Shown piece by piece: positions 1 through 10,080 of a stretch of 22,513 nt of DNA. Source of the DNA: Hygrocybe punicea (Eukaryota; Basidiomycota; Agaricomycetes; Agaricales; Hygrophoraceae); contig CAUVYJ010000022.1 in assembly GCA_963556145.1 (NCBI GenBank), forward strand, positions 1 to 22,513, read 5' to 3'. The notes beneath the pieces are model-generated. The model was not told where the DNA came from and did no database searches. It saw nothing but the letters and a program-made list of their open reading frames with translations. The stretch's first letter is position 1. The number at the start of each line of letters is the position of its first letter. The position numbers were made by a program, and so were the translations under genes.

Positions 1-2
1 AG

Positions 3-464
3 AGGAAGCCTGCTACTACGCAAAATATCGCATCCAAAAAACCTGCTCACAGCCCAGCGGCACAACTCACGACGCCTGTGAAAAGATTCACTCAAACTAT
101 AATCAGTACCCCGTCTAAAGTTGTCATCCCGAAATCAGGTACTCATCATCACCCTCGTCCTGACCATCCACGTTACAGCATCAAAGCCTATGGTTGTTCC
201 CCGACTGTGTACCGAGGAATCCTCGAAGAGCAAAGGGCAAGTTTTGCGCTTTTACTGCGCTCTCGTGATTTTCTGGGAGAACATGCTCGGGGAGATGATG
301 CTTCCATCGCCGCTCTCCGAAAAATGAAACCGTTCTGGAGTCGAGGCGCAAATTGCTATCATTGGATTGATTGTCCTGAACTCAACGGTGTACAAGTCCA
401 GTCTGAGGCTCAGGAAGGAGTCTTCCTGTCAGACGTGGAAGACGAGGAAGATGGTTTTTCTTAG
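3..464 (+). CDS. 3' end of an unknown gene (partial)
   Basis: The reading frame is open from the left edge of the window to a TAA-less end at a TAG stop ending at 464, so only the C-terminal part (about 153 codons) is visible and no start codon should be assigned. The first 30 residues are a basic, Ala/Pro/Thr/Lys-rich linker. The middle is mixed (contains YGCSPTVYRGIL and RDFLGEH), and the end is acidic (DVEDEEDGFS). I see no catalytic motif, membrane segment or signal peptide and do not recognise the family. An intron could also hide a different end. The frame lies directly upstream of a gene-free stretch, and the next gene is convergent on the minus strand. Confidence 0.45.
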   Translation, partial: RKPATTQNIASKKPAHSPAAQLTTPVKRFTQTIISTPSKVVIPKSGTHHHPRPDHPRYSIKAYGCSPTVYRGILEEQRASFALLLRSRDFLGEHARGDDASIAALRKMKPFWSRGANCYHWIDCPELNGVQVQSEAQEGVFLSDVEDEEDGFS

Positions 465-1153
465 CGAAGCCGAAAGAGGGCACCTTATCTTGGGCAACCA
501 TCAAAAACTTGTATTTTTAGTTTGATTAAGGCAGCGAAAAGTCGAAATAAATAATTTATTGCAATTTTCACTAATCACACAGGCCCACTTATGAAGTGAA
601 AAGTGAATAGGAAGCGCGACCGTGCCCTGAAACAGCGGCACGGTCCGAAAAAATAGTAATTGAGTTTTTGGTTTTTGATTTACAGTAAGGAACCGTGTAA
701 CGGTAGTAACAAAAAATAGGACTGGAAAAGCGGGAGGGCAGAGGTGGGTCAGGAAAATTTACAGGGGTAAGATTAACTGGGAAAAGGGACAAGGTAAACA
801 AAAGTTAATGAAGGCGAGACGATGGCATACCTCGGAGACGGGGCAAGGGGCTTACAATGCCCTTGGGGCGTTTCCGAGGTATATGAGAAAGGTAAAAGAA
901 TGAGCCGGTGTGGCGACGTAAGATTTGACGTCAGACGGGGACGACAAATAATGGGTCATCAGCGGATGACGATTCCGGCGAGAATGTGTCAGCTGGTGAC
1001 AGTGACGGGGACACGCTGGGTGTCGAGGTAATAGTAGGAGTGTGGCCGGGTGATTAGCCAAATGTAAACAAGTTTAAAAGACGATAAATAATGACACCTA
1101 GTAACGTTGTCAGCTATAGATACGAGGGCATGAGACAGGAGGAATAGATGAAC
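465..1153. other. Intergenic stretch between two convergent genes
   Basis: No credible gene is seen. The stretch is purine-rich on the + strand and holds several short frames without recognisable content. One imperfect hairpin (827-882) is listed separately. It should contain the 3' flanks of both neighbouring genes. Confidence 0.5.
827..882. repeat. Imperfect inverted repeat (hairpin)
   Basis: The segment begins ATACCTCGGA and ends TCCGAGGTAT, which are exact reverse complements. Inside, GGCAAGGGG pairs imperfectly with CCCTTGGGGC around a short loop. It could be a hairpin terminator-like structure, a foldback remnant or chance. No flanking duplication was obvious. Confidence 0.45.
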
Positions 1154-3148
1154 CTAGATCGCGTCGAAGTGGAGGTTGGCGCCTGGGAACTCGGGCTTGA
1201 TGACGCTGTCCCAGAGCCAGAACATTGGGGTGCAGTAAGTGACGTCGGACGATTCGGTAGGACCAGCACCACTGGTAAGTTGGAGACCGAACTCGTTATC
1301 GGCACCAGCGACTTCAGCCCAGAGTCCCTGCCTTTGGAGGAAGAACCGGAGTCGTTATTGTACGGATAGACAGCTGCTTCGATGGAGTCGAAGCTGCGAG
1401 GATGCCGTAGTAGCGCACGTGAGACTCGAACCCGTTAAGACAACCAATCGTCGTGCTGGTAGTGTGACCATTCCTGATGACGTATCGCACTGGATCGCCG
1501 TTCAAGTCCTGACTGTTGGGCTGCTTGATCTGAGTGGCAGTGAGAATGCATTGGAGCTTGTAAAGACGATCGTTGGGGTAGTCGAACTCGGAAGGCGCGT
1601 CATCTCGAGGGTACATTCTCGACATGAACTCGCTGGCCTCGATTTCGGTGCCTGGAATATGAACAGTTAGATTGTGCACCTTTAGTTAGGCCAGGTCAGC
1701 ACGCTCCTAAATCAATCACATCCCCTTTGAAATTCGCCGCGAACTTCCTGTCGTTGAGCTTGATGACGCAGACATCTTTGGTGTAGCCGTAGGGGGCATT
1801 GCTGCCAGTGATCGGAGGGGCCCAGACGACGTGGCCAATGACCCGGTTGTTCACATCCGACCACTCGTCCTTCTTCATCATGGTAAAGAACGCCTTGAGG
1901 GCCTCGATGTTGGCTTCGGTGGCCACCAGACCAGGATCGGCCTTCTTCCTCTGTGCCGTAGCGCGCTTCTTCAGGAAGGTGACGGTGTTGTTCAGGTTGC
2001 CGATTTTGGCCTTGATGGATGCCAGGAAGTCCTCAAAGGCCCAGGTGCCCATCAGGACGACCTTTTTCTTGCGCGCAGCGGCTAGGTAGGTGTAGTTAGA
2101 ACTGCGCTCATCTTTGGTGAGGAAACGAATGTACCGACGTGTTTGTAAGGTTTGTTGCCTTCCTCCGTGGGGAACAGAACATGGCGTGCCGTGACGGCGT
2201 AGAGGTCGTTACCGATTCAGAAGTAGAATCCCAGGGTCCCCTGCCTGTGCAGAGTCTTCAGGCCTGCGATGGGCAGGCTGAGGGACGTGGTGACCCAATC
2301 CATGACGTCCTTGAGGTGATGGTCATTGTCCATGGGTGCGAACAGCTCAGAGCCGGCGAGCGGATGGACTACCGATTCCCGACACGCCACTTCGAGTAGG
2401 CCGTCAACCTTGTGCTGCTTGAGGAGTTCGAGGATGTCCTGAGAGGAGTTGAACACGGCCTTGCCGATGGTGGTGTCTGGCAGCACTCCAATCCAGATAG
2501 TAACGCGAGTGGTAACTGGCTTTCTGCCGCCGTCCTCGTTCTGCTCATCCCACCCAAAGCGGGCGAGTTCGACGGAGGTGTGCTGGATTTGTTGCTTGTC
2601 GAGAAGTTTCACAACCTTGGAACGAGTGTCAGTCCGCAGAATGCTACGCTCCGAGAAGATCACGTACCTCCTCACGAATCGTGTTCCAAAGGTTGTCCTT
2701 GCTAAGTTTGCCGTGATCGTAGACAGGGAGAAGCTGCATAACGCGAATGTACTCTGGCCCTGTAGGAGGCGTGAAGACATCCGTAGACGTCCTGTAGACG
2801 AGCTTAGGGCCAGGTCGTCCGTTGCCGCTGAGACCAAAGTAATAAAGGAGCCTCTCGAGCTTTGAGACTTCGTGTATGGAGTCGTAGGTAGTGTCGCTAG
2901 AGGAATCGGCGACCTGGAAGATCTTGGCACGCTTGGATTTGCCGGACTCAGAACCGGACGAGAGACGCTTGTACACCTCATCGCATTCGTCGTCGAAGGC
3001 TTGGGAATGGACATGGCCGTACCATTTATCGACTAGAAGGGTATATGAGCATGTCAGTACAGAAGAAAGCCAATAAAACGTAAAAGGACTCACTTGATTC
3101 GGAAATTTCATCATACGAAGGGTTTTCCTCATCGGGAAAACCCTTCAT
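1154..3148 (-). pseudogene. Decayed trypsin-like serine peptidase family gene
   Basis: Reading leftward, the first ATG after an in-frame stop is at 3148. Exons 3148-3094, 3032-2668 and 2615 onward join in phase across introns 3093-3033 (gtgagt...ctag) and 2667-2616 (gtacgt...caag). The protein runs through an N-terminal region of unknown role, then SLSLPIAGLKTLHRQG and LGFYF. Here a TGA (2219-2217) interrupts it, directly before IGNDLYAVTARHVLFP, whose ARHV resembles the His site of trypsin-like peptidases. Later come DVCVIKL (a possible Asp strand) and KGRDSG near 1335-1318 (Ser-site-like, canonical GDSG). It ends with SSDVTYCTPMFWLWDS and a TAG at 1154. Frame changes occur near 2110-2140, 1390-1405 and 1310-1322. 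The donor expected at 1706 reads GA instead of GT, although the acceptor (1652) and a CTAAC branch site remain. I recognise this as a recurring basidiomycete hypothetical family. The peptidase assignment is inference from three motif-like sites. Confidence 0.6.
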
Positions 3149-3695
3149 ATGGCGAAGTTGCCTGGGTTCGAGACTAGTTTCTCATGTGGGCCAAGCACGT
3201 AGTGTCAGAGCCTCGGCCATGATCACCGACAAATCTCCCAAACTCCAGAACAACTGCTCAGGTCTGCCATTGTCAAGCTCAGAGAGGTGATATGCGTGTG
3301 GTCTCATTGTTCTTAGCATCTTCCCTCACAAGGACGCCTCGCATCATTTAGGACTTAACTTTGAGAGATTTCGGGTACGACAATTAGATTTTGTTCACCT
3401 CTCTAAGTTTCCAAATGGGGTGATATATTCCGCGTTGAATCATCCTTGCTTGCGTCTAAGTTCTAGTGTCACTGAACAGCCTTTGTCAAGATCACCCCAC
3501 GCCAAGCTAACCTCGACTGGGAAACCTCGTTTTAGGCTAGCAATCAACATGGTGGTGGTTTTGTTTGAGCGGATGAAAGAGATGCACAGGTGGGAGCTTT
3601 CTTGGACATGGCAAGGTCATGATATGACCGGTAGGCGGGAATATATTCGGCACAAAATTGAATACAATCTCCATTAAAAACTAATAATATACTTT
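3149..3695. other. Intergenic, upstream of the decayed peptidase gene
   Basis: No gene, RNA or repeat that I can support. The 5' part would have been the promoter of the minus-strand pseudogene starting at 3148. Confidence 0.4.
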
Positions 3696-4837
3696 CCGGA
3701 TCCCGCCCCGGGATCCGGGACCAGGACCAGGACCAGGATTACTAAGCATTTTGGACAAGGAATTTCCTTTTTGAGAACCTCAGAGGATTTTGGACAAGGA
3801 TTTTGGACCAGGAATTGCCTGTTTGGGAACCTTTGGACCAGGACCAGGACCAGGACCAGGACCAGGAGGGGGAACTTGGGCAAGTTTTTGAGTGATGTGG
3901 GGGGAACTTTGGGGGCCATTGTGGACAAGTCTTGAGGACATGTGGGGGGATATTTGGGGGGGTTTTTGAGTAATGTGGGGGGATCTTTGGGGGTCATTGT
4001 GGGCAAGTCTTGAGGACATGTGGAGGGTTCTTTGGGGGGTTTTTTGGGAAAGCATTTGAGTCATATGAGGGGATCTTTTGGGGGCATTGGGGGCAAGTAT
4101 TTGGAACTTATGGGAGGTTGTTGGGCAAGTCTTTGAGTCATGTGGGGGGATCTTAGGGGGGCATTTTGGGCAAGCAGTTTAGTCATGTGGGGGGATCTGT
4201 GGGGGGCATTTTAGACTAGTATTTGGGACATGTGGGGGAATCTTTGGAGGCATTGTGGGCAAGCATTTCAGACAAGGAGGGGGATGTTGGGCAAGTCTTT
4301 CAGTCATGTGGGGGGATCTTTGAGGGGACTTTGGGCAAGCATTTGAGACATGTGGGGGGCTCTTTGGGGGGCTTTTTGGGCAAGCATTTTAGCCAAGAAG
4401 GGGGATCTTTGGGGGACATTTTGAGCAAGCATTTGAGTTATGTTGGGGGATCTTTGGAGGACATTGTGGGCAAGTATTTGGGACATGAAGGAGGATCTTT
4501 GGGGGGCATTTTGGGCAAGCATTTTAGACAAGGAGGAGGATCTTTGGGAAGCATCTTGGACAAGTATTTGGGGCATGAAGGGAGATCTTTGGGGGGGATT
4601 TTGGGCAAGAATTTCAGTCATGTTGGGGGATCTATGGGGGGCATTTTAGACAAGTATTTGGGACATGTAGGGGGATCTTTGGGGGCATTGTGGGCAAGCA
4701 TTTCAGACAAGAAGGGGGATTTTGGGGGGCATTATGGGGGCATTATGGGCAAGCCTTTGAGATATAAAGGGGGATCTTGGGTAAGTACCTCAGACAAGAC
4801 TTATAGTTCAAGAGGAGATTTCTCTTGGGCATGTTGA
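3696..4837. repeat. G-rich minisatellite, about 45-bp unit, with CCAGGA hexamer blocks
   Basis: The block opens with a perfect palindrome (3696-3718: arms CCGGATCCCG and CGGGATCCGG around CCC). Two runs of the hexamer CCAGGA follow (about 3717-3737 and 3835-3867). From about 3880 to 4790 degenerate units of mostly 45 bp repeat, typified by GGGCAAGCATTTGAGACATG followed by runs of four to six G, then ATCTTT and another G run. Because 45 is a multiple of three, long frames stay open on both strands with 15-residue periodicity (for example GGSLGGILGKHLSHV on the + strand). Both strands being open argues that this is a repeat effect and not a protein gene. The strong G/C strand asymmetry gives potential for G-quadruplexes on the + strand. 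Confidence 0.85.
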
Positions 4838-5413
4838 ACAATGAATCTGAAAAAAAAAAAAAAAATTAGCATATAGGTCTAGTCATGCTTTATTATCAAG
4901 CAACCTAGTCCATGTCAATGGACACTGCATTTGACCTTGGTAAGTTCACATGATTAGTATATTTTATCAAATTCTCAAAATTTTCAATATCAGTTAAATA
5001 GCACATATTTACACTTAAAACTGCATAGCAGATGAACATGTAACTGATAACAATAACAATCATCTTTCAAATGTACATAATGCAATCATAATTGATATTT
5101 CAATATAGTTTGTACATCTGATCTGACAGTTATTACATTATCACAACTGATGCACTCAAAGTAGTAAAAAGATTGTTAAATTCACAACTCAAATACTAAC
5201 TACCTTGTGATATTAAACAGTTGATGATATTACCAAGTCAAGTTACACAGTTGGTAAAATCACCAAGTTAAGTCACATGACTAGTTGGTTAAATCACCAA
5301 GTCAAGTCACATGTCTAAGTCACATGATTGGCTAATTCAGGTAATATGACTTGATCTCTCTTAATCTCTTACCACTATCATCTCATCTCATATTTCAACT
5401 TTGCTTTATTATC
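4838..5413. other. AT-rich 5' flank of the helicase relic
   Basis: This AT-rich stretch begins with a run of 16 A (4850-4865) just after the minisatellite and holds no credible frame. Its 3' part has short direct repeats (listed separately) and a pyrimidine-rich leader before the ATG at 5414. It is probably the promoter and 5' leader of the helicase relic. Confidence 0.45.
5221..5327. repeat. Short direct repeats upstream of the helicase relic
   Basis: Three related 30-34-bp units begin near 5221, 5251 and 5285. Each contains (A/T)NACCAAGT(C/T)AAGT followed by CACATG or CACAG. The second and third also contain TTGGT...ACCAA, a small inverted repeat. The sequence AAGTCACATG recurs once more at about 5317. 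They lie roughly 90-190 bp before the start codon and could be protein-binding sites or simple duplicated DNA. Confidence 0.55.
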
Positions 5414-8400
5414 ATGCCTTCTTCCTGTACCAATTGTAATTTGGAGTTTCCTACTATGGGACAAAGAGATTATCACTATAGAAATTGCAAGGAAAAAGTC
5501 CAAATAACTTATATTAATGGGGTTTTCACATTGCAGGCAGGAGTTGATGGGAGATTTATATGTCAATGTAGTCATCCTAAATGTCCCAAGCCTTTTACAA
5601 CCATTAGAGGTCTTCAAAAACATGTTAAAAAGGTGCAGCTGCCATGGATGCCTAGAGTTGGGGTGGACAATCCAGTCAATGTTCAGGCTGAAGTTCAGGC
5701 TGAAGTTCAACCTGAAGTTCATACTGATGAGCCTATTATCCAGGTTGATTTTATCATCTTCAGATTCAATATTAATCTTAAACCTGACATTTTTTAGAGT
5801 CAGCCACAATCACCTGATATCACCAATGTAGATGAGGATTTTATTGATGATGCAGCTGCAAATCCAGCTATCATTTCAGACTCATCACAAGTTAACAATC
5901 AAATCATTCCCAACCAACACCACAAAGATGATATCAGCACTTCAGAGGTGGGTTATTTCCTTTGTTTTCCAAATACTACATTTGATGTTGAAGTCAAAAG
6001 ATTGCAACACATCCCTATCTGGATACAATAGGGTTCTCTGTCAATACAGTCCTCCATTCACTGCTTTGTGACTGGTGTGGTTATGCTGTTTTGCCCAAAC
6101 ATGTAGAAAGTCATTTGGCAGGTGAAAATCATAAACCAGGCAAACTCAAGATCATCAGCAAGACACTTGGAGAAGTGGTGGAGGAGATGGAGGTGTTTGA
6201 ATGTTTTCCCCATCCTCCCATGACACTTCCCATGGATCCTGCACCATGTGCTTTTCAAGGTTTGGAGATTGCAGAGGGTTTCTACTGTTTGTTTTGCTCT
6301 CATGCATCCACCTCCAAGGAATATATGAGAAAGCATCATAGCAAGCATCATCGCACAGAACCAAAGCCACTCACGTGGGCTACATGCTCTGTTCAACAAA
6401 TCAATCCACGCGATCATATAGCATGTCGATGGTTTCGAGTTCAACGGCAAGATGCTCAGCCCATCCATATAGCCACCACCATCGTTACCGACCTTTGAAA
6501 AGAGATGCTCAAAGGATCAGAACAGTCAAGGCACAGAGGAGTTAGAGATCCATGCACTGTTAGCCCTTGGCTCTTGAGCACCAAGTGGCATGAGCACATT
6601 GAAGCATTCGAGACGACAGAACTTCGAAACTTGATCTCCTTTCCAGGCAAAGAAGAACTAAAAGGTCTTCCAAAGCTGGTGGAGTTATATTTTCAGGATG
6701 CCACAGGTCTATTACCATCAACATCTGAGCTCACACTGCAGAAGCTCAACACCTCTGACCCTGCCAAAACGTAAGTACCGTTCTCGACCAAGTATAGATC
6801 AATACTGATCACAGACATTTAATTCAGTGGGATTAGCAACACTCCCTTGCACAAGCATCAACTCGATGCTACATTAGGCCAATACTGCAATCCAGTCATC
6901 CGTTTATTGGCGATGCTCCTACGTCCAAAGGCCCAGTACCAGATCCCACTTACCGTGGAATTGGAAGAAGCATTGTTGTTCCTAAAGGAGGCTCTGGATG
7001 AAGACAGGGATGAGCCTATAGTTACAAGTAGGCTTCATGCCGTGTTCAAGGCATTGTGGATGCAGAGCTGGCTGCCCAAGGCCGATAACCCAATTCCTTG
7101 CCCAACCGTTCGAGCTTTGGCTCTCTTGACATTGCAACAAGACCGAAGCTTCATGGCTCCAGTAGGAGTAACTGGCTTCATAGCCAAACTAGAGCGAGCC
7201 ATCCGTCTTTTTTGCTTGACCGAGATACACGAACTCTCTACAGAACCGGAGGATGAAGAAAATTCCTGCAATGCCATGCAGTACTGGTTCATTGAAAAGA
7301 ACAACACTCCATTCAACTCTCTTCGCTCCCTGCAGCACCGTGCTTCCAGCATTGCCTTCCGCACCAGAAGCTTGCCTCGAATTTATTGGACAGATCGTGT
7401 CACCTGGAGGTCCATGTTATATCGAGGTACACCTCTCAATATGGAGCACATTGGAGAGGTGTTCAGAAACTTGGAGGGTGCCATAGTTGATGTGTGGGAG
7501 AAGAAAGTTCTTCTGGGCCTGACACTGAGAGTCAACACCAAGGGGATCATGGAGGATCTTTCAAACACAGATGTTGGCTATTCGTTCATCTCAGATCCTC
7601 GTAATAAGACCTTCAAGGACCGGGACGAGCTACTAACCGCTATCATATGTAATCCTGCGATATGTGGACAGTTCATGAAGGTTGGTCGGGTCAGTGGTAA
7701 CATTGTGTGGAACAAAACAGCATTACACACATGGCTCAGCAGCTATGCCAGACTGCACGAACTCCTCCTTCTCCGATGCGAGACACTCTGTGGAGCCCCA
7801 GAGCGGGGAACTGAAATGACAGCCATGCAAAAAGAGAACACTGACACACGCACTGACAAGAATCTCGCCATTCTTGACAAACATCTGGCTCTTCTCCGTC
7901 TATACAACAAATCCAGTGCGCAGATGGGCCATGACAAGCTCATACCACATGCAGTCGATGCCTTTGCATCCGACATCATCATTCAAGATCTCGCACTCGC
8001 TCGTCCATTCGCAGAGGTTGCAGTGCACATCTGCATGCCTGAGAGGTTGGACATCAAGAAGCTGTACCAGGTGCATCTCTTTGTCAATGATGGCAAACTT
8101 TTCAACACCAACAACCTGTCGAACGTGATGAAGGAGTTCACGGAGCCCATCATTGGTGTAGGTCTGACCGTCAACGACTGGAGACACATCAGCATCACCT
8201 GGAAGCGTAAACTGTGCAGCGCCGCCATGGAACTGTATGAAGAAGGTGGCTTGGAAGATACCGTGGATGTCCTCCAAGCAGGTTACAACCGGAACACAGA
8301 GGAACGGATTTATGGCATCAGTCGAGATGCACTAGCAGGTGCAGCAGAGGACGTTCTGCCTCTCTTCATGCAGGCCAGCACCAAGTGGCAGATAGTGCAC

Positions 8401-9372
8401 AAAGTCGTTCCAGGTAAGCTCTCAATGCACATGTCACCGTTCAATCTTGACAATGAAAACACAACAGGAGGCCTGTTGTTGCCATACACCGAGGCACGCA
8501 TGGAAGCATTCGACGATCTCATTGCCAGAGGTGTCATAAAGATGGAGCAATCAAGAAACAGCATGCCCAACACCACAATTGACCTCGATGCCATCGCGGA
8601 CCGAGTGGTGGATCGACTCATGCCTCGCCTCACAGATCTGATCAGAGATGTTGTTACCTCTGTCCTAAGCAAGGCTCCCACCACCGTTGAGGTCTCCAAT
8701 GTTGACATGGACATGATGAGCATCGAACCTGACCTCAGTGATGTCCCCGAGGTCGTCGTAGCCCAGCCAGATCCAATCATCGTTGATGGAGAACTGGAGA
8801 ACTCAGCATTGGAAGTAATGGGTGCCATGCTCAAGCATCAGCACCCACGGTGGACCTGCGACCAGCAGAGGCTTGCAATGATGGAGGTTCTGTCCCTCCA
8901 ACGTGATGTCCTAGCCATAATGCGTACCAGCTCAGGAAAGTCCATGCTGATTGTGGTGCCAAGCCTGTTGGAGGAGGCCAAGATCACAGTGGCAGTTTTG
9001 CCCCTCAAGTCTCTGCTGCAGGACTATTCAAGGAAACTGACAGCTCAGGGTGTGCCCTTCACCGTGTTCAAAAACCATCCATCCTTCAGCCTCACCAGCG
9101 CACGCCAACTGGTACTCGTCACCATTGATCAGGCGAGATCCAAAAGATGGCACCAGGAAATAGCAGAGCTCAACCAACGCATTCCCGTGGTCAGGATGGT
9201 GTTTGATGAGGGCCACTTTGCCCTCATCGATCGTGACTGGAGGGTCTCCCTGGACATAATACATGATCTCAGGCAATTTCCCATGCAGTTTGTAGTGCTG
9301 TCAGCCACCATCCCTCCAAAGTCGCAAGATGCCACCATCAATGCTTATGGCCTCGGCAAAAACACCTACTAA
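5414..9372 (+). pseudogene. Truncated OrsD-like / RecQ-type helicase relic
   Basis: Exons 5414-5743, 5798-5947, 6001-6770 and 6828-9372 join in phase through introns 5744-5797, 5948-6000 and 6771-6827 (gtaagt...cag), giving about 1,264 residues with one internal stop. The N-terminus has zinc-finger-like motifs (CTNCNLEF with a later HYRNC; then CSHPKCPKPF and GLQKH). Exon 3 has CDWCGYAVLPKHVESHL and CLFCSHAS...HHSKHH, as in the fungal OrsD-like (DUF3505) domain. A TGA at 6496-6498 interrupts exon 3. The C-terminal part is the first RecA-like lobe of a RecQ-type SF2 helicase: RTSSGKS (Walker A, about 8923-8943), VLPLKSLLQDY (Ia), FDEGH (9202-9216, a DEAH variant) and SATIPP (9301). It then stops at TAA 9370-9372 with no motifs IV-VI. 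RecQ ATPases unwind DNA, but this copy lacks the second lobe and is very probably inactive. RecQ-type helicases are known near telomeres in several fungi, which fits the satellites that follow. Confidence 0.75.
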
Positions 9373-9589
9373 GATTCCGATTCCATTCAACACAGGAATA
9401 TCCACCCTGGTTACCCTGGCAGAGAACTGGGATTTATAAGGAACCTGGAGGCGTGGGAAGGTCAGGGTGATTATATATAGTGTTTTGTAAAAGAGTTAGG
9501 CTAAGACTAGTGTTGGGCTTGTGAGAAATAGAAAATGTTACCCACTACGCATACATTTTTGGCCCTGTGAATGCTGTGTGGTACAGCGG
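9373..9589. other. Broken 3' flank of the helicase relic
   Basis: About 36 more codons stay open in the same frame after the TAA at 9372 (starting DSDSIQHRN) before the next stop at about 9480. They may be eroded helicase sequence, but I cannot identify any of the later helicase motifs. Nothing else is seen here. Confidence 0.35.
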
Positions 9590-10078
9590 TGGAAACATAT
9601 GCGCGGGTCGAGCTTACTCGACCCGCGGAATCAAGCGATAGCATTCTGCAATTTGCCTGTACTTGGATTGCAGGCATCTGCATTCGGTGCATCAAACACA
9701 CTCAATGAATAGACATATATTAAGTATGTCTTTGTATGATACATCTAAGATTCCAACAACTCGAGGATGCTGACCCGACAGACATGGCAGCCGCGGGTCG
9801 AGCATGCTCGACTCGCGGACCAATAAGCTGTCACTCCAGCATGCTCAACCCACAGAAGCACACATTGGATGCTGCAGACATGAAGCCACAGGTTGAGCAT
9901 GCTTGACCCACAGACCAATAAGCCACGACTCCAGTGTGTTCAACTGGTAGACAGACAAGCTTTGACTCAAGCATACTCGACTCATAGACATACAAGCTGC
10001 GACTCAAGCATGCTCATGCAGCGACTTGAGCATGCTTGACCCACAGACAGACAAGCTGGGACATGTGCGTGCTCAACC
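9590..10078. repeat. Degenerate palindromic repeats eroded at CpG sites
   Basis: Related elements recur with a core like GTCGAGCATGCTCGAC. At 9603-9626, arms GCGGGTCGAG and CTCGACCCGC flank CTTA. At 9791-9818 there is a 28-bp palindrome with one mismatched pair. At 9886-9913 there is a copy in which nearly every CpG of the 9791 copy has become TpG or CpA. More eroded copies lie at about 9838-9858, 9930-9985 and 10000-10075. Several copies are followed by CAATAAGC or ACAAGC, which suggests a unit of roughly 45-100 bp. No gene is present. Confidence 0.75.
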
Positions 10079-10080
10079 TA

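Noticed and set aside
4223..4837. 204-codon glycine-rich protein on the + strand
   Set aside because: The opposite strand is also open with the same 15-residue period, as expected for a 45-bp minisatellite. No start context or flanking exon supports it.
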